Shown piece by piece: positions 26,469 to 35,115 of a stretch of DNA of 64,000 bases (position 1 is its first letter; the number at the start of each line of letters is the position of its first letter). A program made the position numbers and the translations under genes. The notes below the pieces were generated by a model, which saw only the letters and a list, made by a program, of their open reading frames with translations, was not told the origin of the DNA and did no database searches. Source of the DNA: Nakamurella sp040546275 (GTDB lineage: Bacteria; Actinomycetota; Actinomycetes; Mycobacteriales; Nakamurellaceae); the NCBI RefSeq assembly GCF_040546275.1, contig NZ_JBEPNO010000022.1:31250-95249 (forward strand). Reading direction: 5' to 3'.

Positions 26469-27379
26469 TTGCCGCTGTCCTTCACGTCCTGGACCTTGCT
26501 CTGAACGGCGTCGGACGCGTTTTTGGCGGCATCGGAGGTCTTTCCGGCAGCCGCCTTCGCGTCGTCCTTCGCGTCGGTGGCCTTGTCCTTCGCGTCTTCC
26601 TTCAGGTCGGCGGCCTTGTCCTTGAGGTCGGCTGCCTTGTCGGCAACCTTCGACGCGGTGTCCTTGACCGCGTCGGTGACCTTGGACGCGGCGTCCTTCA
26701 CGGCATCCGTCGCCTTGGCAGCGGTGTCCTTGGCAGCGTCACTGGCCTTGTCGGCCGCGTCCTTCGCGGAAGACTCCGCGGTCTTCGCGGGGGCCGTTGG
26801 AGCAGGCGTGCTATCGGGTGCGGGGTAGGACGGAGCCTTGAGCGCCTTCGCCACGGCCACACCGCCGGCTGCGACGACGCCCAGCAGCGCGATATTGCGC
26901 ACGCGGTGACTCTTCTTGCCAGCCGCCTTCGCCGTTTTCTTGTCGACCGAGGCAGCTGCAGCCGCGAGCGCTGCTGCTGCTTTCGAAGCCTTGCCGGTGG
27001 CCTTTGCGGCCTGTCCGGTGGCGGCGGTGCTCAGCGCCGCTGCCGCCTCACCGGCCTCCGACTTGGCCAGTGCCGCCAGCGACTTCGCCTTGGCGGCGGC
27101 CTTGCCCTGGCCGCGCCTGGCCGACTTCTCGGCTTTCTTGATCGACTTGGCGCTCGACTTGCGCGCCTGGCGGGAGAGCTTCTGGGCAGAGTCGCCCAAT
27201 GAGTGCGCAACCTTCTCGGCGACATCCCCGGCCTTGGCGGCCAGATCGTGAGCGGTGTCCGACGCCAGGGCAGCGACCTTGCCGGCCACGTCCTGCGCCT
27301 GGTCGACTACCTTTTCGGCGACGTCCCCGGCCTTGGCGGCGAGGTCGTGCGTGGCAGTGGCGGTCGTTGACTTGCTCAT
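26465..27379 (-). CDS. Ala/Lys-rich membrane protein with LEA-like repeats
   Basis: 304 residues from ATG 27379, preceded by AAGGAGC. Alanine, lysine, aspartate and serine dominate. Residues 1-160 are basic amphipathic repeats, including a duplicated HDLAAKAGDVAEKV at 11-24 and 45-58. A single membrane segment (IALLGVVAAGGVAVAKAL) lies at 163-180, then a Pro-rich hinge, then about 100 residues of 11-mer-like repeats such as AKDAASKVTDAVKDTA that resemble group 3 LEA proteins. It may be a membrane-anchored desiccation or nucleoid-associated protein; the function is not established. It sits between lipB and lipA and overlaps lipA by 4 nt. Confidence 0.75.
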   Translation of the reverse strand: MSKSTTATATHDLAAKAGDVAEKVVDQAQDVAGKVAALASDTAHDLAAKAGDVAEKVAHSLGDSAQKLSRQARKSSAKSIKKAEKSARRGQGKAAAKAKSLAALAKSEAGEAAAALSTAATGQAAKATGKASKAAAALAAAAASVDKKTAKAAGKKSHRVRNIALLGVVAAGGVAVAKALKAPSYPAPDSTPAPTAPAKTAESSAKDAADKASDAAKDTAAKATDAVKDAASKVTDAVKDTASKVADKAADLKDKAADLKEDAKDKATDAKDDAKAAAGKTSDAAKNASDAVQSKVQDVKDSGK

Positions 27380-27515
27380 CGTGAGCTCCTTGGAAGATGT
27401 CGCTGCTCCGGTGCGGTGTGCATCCGCTGGTGCCGGACTGATCGTTCTACTACTAGGTCGGACTGGTTGCTGATTCTGCTGCTGGTTGATGCGGCCACAC
27501 CATCCTGCCCGATTC

Positions 27516-28316
27516 TCAACTCGGAGCAAGAACGGTATCAAGGTGCCACTGGATACCCGGTGGAGTTGGAGTTTCCCGCCGACCGGAGGTGGCCGCGACC
27601 CCGGTATCGCCCACCACGAGTTCCCCGTCGAATGCCTGTTGAAGCCGCCGCGTGACGACGGGCACCGCATCTCCGACCGTGACATGGCGGCCGAGTTCCT
27701 CGGTCAGCGACGTGACGGTGGCGTCACGTATGCCGCAGGGCACGATGCGGTGGTAGGCACCGAGGTCCGGGTCGCAGTTGAGTGCGAATCCGTGAGTCGT
27801 CACGCCCCTGGCGATGCGGACCCCGATGGCGGCGATCTTGCGGTCGGGACGACCGCCGCCCACCAGCCAGACGCCGCTGCGTCCGCTCACCCGTTCCGCT
27901 CCGGACAGGCCGAGATCGCCGCACGCCTGGATCAGGGCCTGCTCCAGCAACCTGACGTAGGCGATCACGTCGATGGGGTCGGCCAGCCTGATCAGCGGAT
28001 ACCCCACCAGCTGGCCGGGTCCGTGCCAGGTGATGCGCCCGCCGCGGTCGACGTCGATGACCGGGGTGCCATCGGTCGGACGGTCGGCGGCCTCGGTCCG
28101 TCGACCGGCGGTGTAGACGCTCGGATGTGTCAGCATTAGAACGGTGTCCGGTGCGCGGTCTTCGGCGCGTTCGACAGCCAGTGCGCGCTGGTGGTCCCAC
28201 GCCTGCTGGTAGTCGACCTCGCCCGCCTCCACGAATCGGACGGCCGTGGTCTGCGCCCGCAGCTGACGGGTAGCGTTGACGCCCCCGTCAGGGGTTCGGA
28301 AGGTCGGATCCGGCAT
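27516..28316 (-). CDS. lipB: octanoyl-[ACP]:protein octanoyltransferase
   Basis: A 266-residue transferase that moves octanoate from acyl carrier protein to lipoyl domains. The signature RGGRITWHGPGQLVGYP, the catalytic cysteine in RIVPCGI and the lysine in RKIAAIGVR are present. A TAGGTT box sits 6 nt before the ATG, with no ribosome site. An N-terminal extension of about 20 residues is longer than in E. coli. Confidence 0.95.
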   Translation of the reverse strand: MPDPTFRTPDGGVNATRQLRAQTTAVRFVEAGEVDYQQAWDHQRALAVERAEDRAPDTVLMLTHPSVYTAGRRTEAADRPTDGTPVIDVDRGGRITWHGPGQLVGYPLIRLADPIDVIAYVRLLEQALIQACGDLGLSGAERVSGRSGVWLVGGGRPDRKIAAIGVRIARGVTTHGFALNCDPDLGAYHRIVPCGIRDATVTSLTEELGRHVTVGDAVPVVTRRLQQAFDGELVVGDTGVAATSGRRETPTPPGIQWHLDTVLAPS

Positions 28317-28322
28317 TCGACA

Positions 28323-28328
28323 AACCTA
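28323..28328 (-). promoter_or_regulatory. -10 box of lipB (leaderless)
   Basis: TAGGTT on the minus strand, 6 nt before the lipB ATG, in the gap divergent from the kinase gene. Confidence 0.55.
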
Positions 28329-28451
28329 CGCCGCAGGCCTGACAGCGCTCTCTCCGGTCTTCCGTTGGGAGCCCTCGATGCGTCGCCGGGGTGGATCCCG
28401 GGTCGAGGGCCGGGCATGTGGACAACTCCATGTTGGATCCGGCGAACCGCC

Positions 28452-28457
28452 TACCGT
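28452..28457 (+). promoter_or_regulatory. -10 box of kinase gene (leaderless)
   Basis: TACCGT lies 6 nt before the ATG at 28464; no Shine-Dalgarno sequence. Confidence 0.5.
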
Positions 28458-28463
28458 CCGTGC

Positions 28464-30350
28464 ATGACCTTTGAGTTGGGGGACTACCGCGCGATCGAGC
28501 AACTCGGCACGGGCGGATCGGCGCAGGTGTGGTTGGGCGTCCGGATCTCCACAGGCAACCGGGTGGCGATCAAGGTCTTCCCGGCCGAGCGGCTCGATGC
28601 AGCCCGCCGCGAAGCCGCTCTTGCCGCAGCGGTCGACCATCCCCACGTGGTGCGAGTGCTTGACGTGGTGGGGGACGTGGACCGCGCGGCCCTTGTCACC
28701 GAGTACGCGGCCGGTGGCGATCTGGCCGACCTGCTCGAGCGACGGGGCCGGCTGACCGCGTCGGAGACGCTCACGGTGCTGCTGCCGTTGGCGGCAGCCC
28801 TGGCCACTGCCCACGAGCGTGAGATCGTGCACGGCGACCTGTCCGCCGGCAACGTTCTCTTCGACCGGGCCGGGCGTCCCCTGCTCGCCGACCTCGGGGC
28901 CGGACGCGCGGCCGCGGAGTCGGGACGACCGGTCTTCGCGACGCCGGTCGATGCGGCGCCGGAACTGGCCCGGGGCGGGCCGCCGACGCCGGCGACCGAC
29001 ATGTTCTCGCTGGGCTCGCTCGCCCTTGCCTGTCTCACCGGTCGTCATGCCTGGCCGGCGGATGATCTACGGGACGTGGTGATCCAGTCGGCTGCCGGGC
29101 AGTGGCCGGATCCCGGTGACGACGCCGCGCCGCCGGCGCTGGTGGCGCTGGTCCGCTCCCTCCTCGAACACGACCCGGAACGACGTCCCGGTGCCGCGAC
29201 GCTGGTGCTGGACCTGAAGGCAGCCGGGCGCCCGGAACCTCTCGACCTCGCCGGCGTGGACGACCGGTTGCCGGATCCCGGCCTCCCCGCCCTCGACGCA
29301 CCTGCGACGGCGGGTGGGTCGCCCGTCTCGAGGCACGGACGGGCGGAGCCGCACGGACGGGCGGAGCCGATGGGAGGGCCGCCGCCCGTGCCGCGACCAG
29401 GTCTGCACCCGTCCGGCCGGGTCGGGTCGGTGGGAAGGGACGAGGAAGGCGGCGGACGCATGAGCGGTCGCGGTCGGGACCGGACCGATCCCGGAAGGCT
29501 CGCCAGGTCGAGGGCGGTCACCCGGCGCAGGGCTGACGCGGTCCCGGTCGGTCCGTCGTCGGCGCCCGATTTCGCGGCCGGGACGGGACGCGGGCCGGCG
29601 CGACTGCATCTCCCGTCAGGGGCGCTCCGCGTGATGCTGCTAACAACGACCTGTTTGCTCGTGGTCGGTGTCGCCGGTGCGGCTGGTCTGTGGTGGGCCG
29701 GTTGGGGTCGCAGCGAGCCGGTCGCCGTCGGGGGCACAAGCGCGTCGACATCCTCCGTGCCTGCCATACCTTCAGCCTCCGTACCCCCCGGCCCACCCCG
29801 TCCAGCGGGTCCTGCGTCGTCGGCCTCTGCGCCGGCCACGCCCTCCCGAACTGCGGTTCCGTCCCGGTCGGGGGTGGCACCGACGTCCGTGGCCGGCACC
29901 ACCGCACCCGTGCGCACACCGAAACGAACGCCGACGCCGACCTCGCCGGCCGGCGCGATCACCGCGTCGGCAACCGAACAGGACTGGACGGCCACCGTCA
30001 GGGAATTGGACGGCGCAAGGGCAAAGGCCTTGGTCAGCCGGGACATTCGCCTGCTCGACTCCGTGTACACCGATGGGGCCACGGCGAGGTCGGCCGATGC
30101 CGGCACCATCGGGACCATGCTGACGGACGGCTTGCGGGTGTCAGGCGCCGTGCATCTGACTCGACAGGTGCGCATTCTGAGCCGTGGTCCGATCAGGGTG
30201 GTCGTGGAGGACTCGCTGCCCTCCTACTCGATCCTCGACGTGGCGGGGCGGGTGGTCGGACGGACACCTGCGAGAGTCGGCGGCTCCCGGGTGCTGGTCC
30301 TCGTCGGAACTCCCGCCGGCTATCGCATCAGCGAGGTGCAGGCCGCCTGA
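28464..30350 (+). CDS. transmembrane Ser/Thr protein kinase
   Basis: 628 residues. The kinase domain (1-260) has GTGGSAQVW, the ATP lysine in VAIKVF (near 36), a catalytic loop HGDLSAGNVLF instead of HRD, and DLG instead of DFG; the key Asp and Asn residues remain, so activity is possible. A Pro/Arg-rich juxtamembrane segment leads to one membrane helix (VMLLTTTCLLVVGVAGAAGLWW, near 390-412). A Ser/Pro/Thr linker then leads to an extracytoplasmic domain of about 120 residues that looks like a SnoaL/NTF2 fold by its pattern (RELDGARAKALVSRDIRLL). The ligand is unknown. It is divergent from lipB. Confidence 0.85.
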   Translation: MTFELGDYRAIEQLGTGGSAQVWLGVRISTGNRVAIKVFPAERLDAARREAALAAAVDHPHVVRVLDVVGDVDRAALVTEYAAGGDLADLLERRGRLTASETLTVLLPLAAALATAHEREIVHGDLSAGNVLFDRAGRPLLADLGAGRAAAESGRPVFATPVDAAPELARGGPPTPATDMFSLGSLALACLTGRHAWPADDLRDVVIQSAAGQWPDPGDDAAPPALVALVRSLLEHDPERRPGAATLVLDLKAAGRPEPLDLAGVDDRLPDPGLPALDAPATAGGSPVSRHGRAEPHGRAEPMGGPPPVPRPGLHPSGRVGSVGRDEEGGGRMSGRGRDRTDPGRLARSRAVTRRRADAVPVGPSSAPDFAAGTGRGPARLHLPSGALRVMLLTTTCLLVVGVAGAAGLWWAGWGRSEPVAVGGTSASTSSVPAIPSASVPPGPPRPAGPASSASAPATPSRTAVPSRSGVAPTSVAGTTAPVRTPKRTPTPTSPAGAITASATEQDWTATVRELDGARAKALVSRDIRLLDSVYTDGATARSADAGTIGTMLTDGLRVSGAVHLTRQVRILSRGPIRVVVEDSLPSYSILDVAGRVVGRTPARVGGSRVLVLVGTPAGYRISEVQAA

Positions 30351-30483
30351 CGGACGTGGCACAGGTGCCGCTGATGTCACGGGGTTCGCTGAGTTCACCG
30401 AGAAGGTGCAGGTCAGATGCCTCGGATCTGAAGAGGCCACGCTCTCTCCGGCATGTCAGCAGGGGACTGTCGGTGCTCGGACC

Positions 30484-30489
30484 TACCGT
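30484..30489 (+). promoter_or_regulatory. -10 box of sbcD (leaderless)
   Basis: TACCGT lies 7 nt before the sbcD ATG at 30497; no ribosome site is seen. Confidence 0.45.
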
Positions 30490-30496
30490 GATCAAC

Positions 30497-31639
30497 ATGC
30501 GGCTCCTCCACACCTCCGACTGGCACATCGGCCGGACCTTCCACGGGCAGGACCTGTTGGGGGATCAGGAGTTCGTGCTGTCCGCGCTTGCTGATCTGGC
30601 CGCCGAGAACGAGGTCGACGTGGTGGTGATCGCCGGTGATCTGTACGACCGGGCGATCCCCAGCGCCGAGGCCGTCCAGGTCGCCACCCGTGCTCTCGAC
30701 CGGCTGCGCCGGACCGGCGCGACCATCGTGGCCTCGTCCGGAAATCATGATTCGGCGCCCCGGCTCGGGGCGTTCTCCGCGTTCCTGGCCGCCGGCGGCC
30801 TGCACCTGCGCACGTCCGTCGGCGAGGTGGGCGAGCCGATCATGTTGGCCGACCGGGCCGGCCCGGTGGCCGTCTACGCGCTGCCCTACCTCGAACCCGA
30901 ACTCGCCCGGATCCCGCTGGGTGTCCCCGGCCGGCCGGGCCACCAGGCGGTCATGGCGGCGGCCATGGACCTGGTCCGGGCCGATCTGGCGACGCGTTCC
31001 GCCGGCACCCGATCAGTGGTTGCGGCCCACGCTTTCGTCGTCGGCGGCACTGCCGGCGGATCAGAGCGGTCAATCGCCGTCGGGGGTGTCGAGTCGGTGA
31101 CGGCCGACGTCTTCGACGGCATCGACTACGTGGCCCTCGGTCATCTGCACGGGGCGCAGAAGATCGGCGAGCGGATGCGCTACTCCGGATCCCCCCTGCC
31201 CTACGCCTTTTCCGAGGCCGGGCACCACAAGGGTGCCTGGCTCATCGACCTCGCCGACGACGGTGCCGTCACCGATCGCTGGCTGGAACTGCCTGTGGTG
31301 CGGCCACTCTCGCTCGTCACGGGGTCGATGCAGGAGCTTCTCGATGGCTACCCCGACTTGACCGGTCACTACCTGTCCGTGGTGCTGACGGACGCCGTCC
31401 GGCCGGTCGAGCCGATGCGACGCCTGCGCGAGCGTTTCCCGCACGCCCTCACGGTGTCGTGGGAGCCGCCGGCGCGTGTCGTGGATGCGGCAACCGACCA
31501 CGAGGTCGCAGGCCTGACCGACGAGGACGTGCTCGCCGAATTCCTGCTGCAGTGCCGCGGATCCTCGGCGTCGCCGTCGGAGCAGACGCTGCTGGATCGC
31601 TCCCTGGCCGCCGACCGGTTGTTGGAGGCCGCGGCGTGA
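30497..31639 (+). CDS. sbcD: exonuclease subunit SbcD (Mre11-type)
   Basis: A 380-residue metallophosphoesterase subunit of the SbcCD nuclease, which opens hairpins and protein-blocked DNA ends. Motifs: LLHTSDWHIGRTF, GDLYDRAIPS, SSGNHDS, HAFVVGG and GHLHGAQKI, which bind two metal ions. ATG 30497 gives the standard N-terminus. The stop overlaps the sbcC start as GTGA. Confidence 0.95.
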   Translation: MRLLHTSDWHIGRTFHGQDLLGDQEFVLSALADLAAENEVDVVVIAGDLYDRAIPSAEAVQVATRALDRLRRTGATIVASSGNHDSAPRLGAFSAFLAAGGLHLRTSVGEVGEPIMLADRAGPVAVYALPYLEPELARIPLGVPGRPGHQAVMAAAMDLVRADLATRSAGTRSVVAAHAFVVGGTAGGSERSIAVGGVESVTADVFDGIDYVALGHLHGAQKIGERMRYSGSPLPYAFSEAGHHKGAWLIDLADDGAVTDRWLELPVVRPLSLVTGSMQELLDGYPDLTGHYLSVVLTDAVRPVEPMRRLRERFPHALTVSWEPPARVVDAATDHEVAGLTDEDVLAEFLLQCRGSSASPSEQTLLDRSLAADRLLEAAA

Positions 31640-34632
31640 GGTTGCATCGGTTGCAGCTATCCGCCTTTGGTCCGTTCGCCGATGTGATCGACGTCGACCT
31701 GGACCTGCTGGGGGCGGACGGACTCTTTCTCCTGCACGGCGACACCGGTGCAGGGAAGACGACGCTGCTGGATGCCATCTCGTTCGCACTGTTCGGTCGG
31801 GTGCCCGGTGCGCGCAACGACGCCAAGCGGCTCCGGTGTGACCGGGCCGACCCGTCCACCAGGACGTTCGTCCGGATCGAGGCCACGCTGGGTGGGCGAC
31901 GGGTCGAGATCGTCCGTAGCCCTGCGTATCTCAGGGCCAAGGCCCGCGGAACCGGGATGACCGAGGAGAAGCACAAGGTGCTCCTTCGGTGGCTCGACGC
32001 ACCGCCGGACGGGGGCGACGCTGCCGTGACGGGCGGCAGCGCAGGAGCCGAGGGGCTGACCAGGGCCGAGGAGGTCGGTCTGGCCGTCAAGGACCTGCTG
32101 GGCATGTCCGCCGACCAGTTCTTCCAGGTGGTGCTGCTTCCGCAGGGTGACTTCGCGAGGTTCCTGCGGTCGGACACCGCCGAGAGGGAAGTGTTGCTGG
32201 AGCGGCTGTTCGACACCGGCCGGTTCGGGACGATCGAGGAGTGGTTCTCCGGGGAACGTCGCGCGTCCGGTGCCCGGGTGCGCGAACACCGCGAGCGGAT
32301 CGGCCGCTTGGTGGCCCGGGCGGCCGAGGCTGCCGGTCGCCCGGGCGGTCCGGACGAACAGGACCTGGCCGAGTGGCTCGCCGACCTACGAGATCGGTTG
32401 GCCGACGACGCCGCGGTGAGCGCCGAGCGCGCCGATCGGATGCGCAAGCGGTTCGTCGCGGCCGACCAGCGTCTGCGGGTGGCGGTCAAGCTGGCCGAAC
32501 GGCTGACCCGGCTGCGAATCCTGCAGGAGCGCCAGGGCGAGCTCGAACGCGCTGCGGGGGAGCGGGCGTCCTGGAGGCGGTCGCTGGCGGCGCACGCGGA
32601 GGCGGCCCCGCTGGTGGCGGCCGGCCTGCAGGCGACGCGGCTCGCCTCGCGCGCCCGGGATCAGCTGGGCGTCGTCGACCGGCTGAGGTCGGCTGCCGAG
32701 GCGCGGCTGACACCCAACGAGGATCTTCCGAAGACGGCGGTCGACCTGCGTGTACTCAGCGCCCGGACCCGGGTGTCCTCGGGTGCGCTCACCGGTCTCG
32801 TCCTGCTGTCCGGCGAACAGGAGCGCGACCGGGCGGCGCTGGTCACCCTGCAGGCCTCGCACGCGGAGGTGGTCCGTCGGGTCGCCGACCTGGAGGTGGT
32901 GCTCGCCGAACTGCCGGGTGCGATCGCGACCGACACCGTCCGGGCCGACGTCTCCAGGGCTGCTGCCGAACGAATCGGCGCTCTCGCCGAACAGGCAGTC
33001 GCGGCTCGTGCCCTGCTCGACGCCACCGAGGCCGTCGATCGCGCGCGCTCCGGCCTGGTTCTGGCCGCGGCACTGTCCGTGGCCGCCACCGACGAACACC
33101 AGCGGGCGGTCGATCGTCGTCAGCATCTGGTGGAGCGACGGATCCTGGGCATGGCCGCCGAGCTCGCCGCCGGTCTGCAGGGTGGCGACAGTTGTCCGGT
33201 CTGTGGCTCGCCGGACCATCCGCGGCTCGCGGTCTCGGAGGCGGGAGCTGTCACACCTGCCCAGGTCGCCGCAGCGGAGAAGTCCGAACGGGTGGCCGCC
33301 TCGGCGCGCACCGCCGCGTCCGCCGGCCATGAGTCGGCGCTGGTGTCGCTGGCCAGGGCGGAGACCCTCGCCCATGGTCGTACCCGCGACGAGGCCACCG
33401 AGAGTTTCGCCGCGGTCTCGGCCCATCTGCAGCAGGAATCGCAACTGGCCGCCGAGCTGCCGTCGGTGCAGGCCGGTCTGGCGAAGCTGCTCGCGCAGCA
33501 GCAGGCCGCGGAGCGCGAGCGCCAGGAACTGAACGGTCTTCAGGGGATGCACGCCGCCGAGATCGTCAGATTGACCGCAGCCATCGACGATCGGTCCGAT
33601 CGCATCTCCGAGGGCTGTGCCGGTTTCCCAGATGTCCGCGCCCGGCAGCAGCATCTCGTCGAGCTCGCCGACTCGCTCGACCGGCTCGCTGCGGCCAGCG
33701 AGCTGCTCGACACCGCCGATGTCCTCGAGGCGGAGGCCGCCAACTCGCTCACCGCGTCGATCGCTGCGTCCTCCTTCCTCGATCTCGGTGCCGCACGGGC
33801 AGCAGGGGCGGTTGATGCCGAGGATCTGGCGCAGCGCCTGCGTGCTGCCGAGGACGAGCTGACCGGGATCACCGCCAGACTCTCCGATCCTGAACTGGTC
33901 GGGCTCGACCCGTCTGCTGAACCAGAGGTGACCGGTGCGCGCGACGATGCCGCGTCGGCCCGATCCAGCGCGGAGAACGCGGCCACCGGTGCAGCGGCGG
34001 CGGCGGCCCGGCGCGACCAGGTCACGGTGGCAACGGCCAATCTGGCTTCGGCCTGGCGGTCCATGGAGCCGGTGCTGACCGCCGATGCCGAACTTGCCGC
34101 GCTCACCGACGTCATCCTCGGCAAGGGTCAGAACGCTCGTGCGATGTCACTCCGGACCTACGTGCTGGCTGCGAAACTCGGGCAGGTGGCGCAGTCTGCC
34201 GGCCAGCGACTCAGCGCGATGTCGGGTGGTCGCTACACCTTCGAGCAGTCCCTGGAGAAAGAGGCGCGCGGCCGGTCCGGTGGCCTCGGCCTCGACATCC
34301 TGGATGCCTTCTCGGGCCTGGTGCGGCCCGCCAAGACGCTCTCCGGCGGCGAGTCCTTCCTGGCGTCGCTGTCCCTTGCGCTCGGGCTGGCCGACGTGGT
34401 CGCGGCCGAAGCGGGCGGGCGCCAGTTGGACACCATGTTCATCGACGAGGGATTCGGCAGCCTCGACGCGGATACGCTCGACATGGTGATGGGCACCTTG
34501 GACGATCTGCGCGCGGGCGGACGGATCGTCGGCGTCGTGTCGCACGTCGACGAACTCCGCCAGCGGATCCCGTCCCGGCTGCGCATCTCCCGGACGCCGG
34601 CCGGATCCGAGTTGCAGATGTCCACGGGCTGA
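31636..34632 (+). CDS. sbcC: exonuclease subunit SbcC (Rad50-type)
   Basis: A 998-residue SMC-like ATPase. Walker A (GDTGAGKTTLLDAI) is near residue 35, the zinc-hook CPVC near 520 at the tip of the coiled coil, the signature LSGGESFLASLSLALGL near 900 and Walker B (MFIDEGFGSLD) near 934. The GTG at 31636 overlaps sbcD by 4 nt, so the two are translationally coupled. Confidence 0.95.
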   Translation: MRLHRLQLSAFGPFADVIDVDLDLLGADGLFLLHGDTGAGKTTLLDAISFALFGRVPGARNDAKRLRCDRADPSTRTFVRIEATLGGRRVEIVRSPAYLRAKARGTGMTEEKHKVLLRWLDAPPDGGDAAVTGGSAGAEGLTRAEEVGLAVKDLLGMSADQFFQVVLLPQGDFARFLRSDTAEREVLLERLFDTGRFGTIEEWFSGERRASGARVREHRERIGRLVARAAEAAGRPGGPDEQDLAEWLADLRDRLADDAAVSAERADRMRKRFVAADQRLRVAVKLAERLTRLRILQERQGELERAAGERASWRRSLAAHAEAAPLVAAGLQATRLASRARDQLGVVDRLRSAAEARLTPNEDLPKTAVDLRVLSARTRVSSGALTGLVLLSGEQERDRAALVTLQASHAEVVRRVADLEVVLAELPGAIATDTVRADVSRAAAERIGALAEQAVAARALLDATEAVDRARSGLVLAAALSVAATDEHQRAVDRRQHLVERRILGMAAELAAGLQGGDSCPVCGSPDHPRLAVSEAGAVTPAQVAAAEKSERVAASARTAASAGHESALVSLARAETLAHGRTRDEATESFAAVSAHLQQESQLAAELPSVQAGLAKLLAQQQAAERERQELNGLQGMHAAEIVRLTAAIDDRSDRISEGCAGFPDVRARQQHLVELADSLDRLAAASELLDTADVLEAEAANSLTASIAASSFLDLGAARAAGAVDAEDLAQRLRAAEDELTGITARLSDPELVGLDPSAEPEVTGARDDAASARSSAENAATGAAAAAARRDQVTVATANLASAWRSMEPVLTADAELAALTDVILGKGQNARAMSLRTYVLAAKLGQVAQSAGQRLSAMSGGRYTFEQSLEKEARGRSGGLGLDILDAFSGLVRPAKTLSGGESFLASLSLALGLADVVAAEAGGRQLDTMFIDEGFGSLDADTLDMVMGTLDDLRAGGRIVGVVSHVDELRQRIPSRLRISRTPAGSELQMSTG

Positions 34633-34634
34633 CC

Positions 34635-34982
34635 ATGTTCGTCCTGGTGGCCCACTTCCGCATCGATCCGGCGTCCCACGCGGGCGCACCGATCCCGTCT
34701 GACGCCGTCGAACCCCTCGAGATGCTGGCGGCGTCCGGCCGGTGCTCGCGACTGCACTTCGCCCGGTCCGCCGATGTTGCCGGACGTTTTGTGCTCGTCG
34801 CCGAGTTCGAGTCGGCCGCGGCCTACCGTCAATCGCTTTCGCCCTGGCCCATGCGGACCGTGTTCATCCCATGGCTCTCGACCGCCGAGGTCGAGGTCAG
34901 CGAAGTCAGCGAGGTGCTTTTCTCAGCCGTCGACGGGAAGGTGGTCGTCGCCGAACCGACCGTCACGCACCCGGCCCGCTGA
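34635..34982 (+). CDS. ABM-like ferredoxin-fold protein
   Basis: 115 residues starting 2 nt after the sbcC stop. Two matching halves (FVLVAHFRID..., RFVLVAEFESAAAYRQSLS) fit the antibiotic-biosynthesis-monooxygenase/Dabb fold. This gene often follows sbcC in actinobacteria. No catalytic residues can be assigned. Confidence 0.65.
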   Translation: MFVLVAHFRIDPASHAGAPIPSDAVEPLEMLAASGRCSRLHFARSADVAGRFVLVAEFESAAAYRQSLSPWPMRTVFIPWLSTAEVEVSEVSEVLFSAVDGKVVVAEPTVTHPAR

Positions 34983-35023
34983 AACCTGATCCGGCGGTGG
35001 TCAATCCGGTGGCGCGGCATCGT

Positions 35024-35029
35024 TAGGCT
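35024..35029 (+). promoter_or_regulatory. -10 box upstream of glyS
   Basis: TAGGCT with TCAATC 17 nt upstream. Unlike the leaderless genes, this would give a leader of about 80 nt containing the GC-rich inverted repeat near 35080-35095. No T-box features are visible. Confidence 0.4.
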
Positions 35030-35115
35030 CGGGATCACAACACCGCGTCGGAAACCACCGCTCGCGGATCACGCTCGGCCGGGCCCGGTCGGGCCTATCG
35101 CACGGGAGTACCGCT

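Noticed and set aside
35037..35115. T-box riboswitch in the glyS leader
   Set aside because: No stem I landmarks, no T-box sequence and no terminator/antiterminator pair are visible in the short leader.
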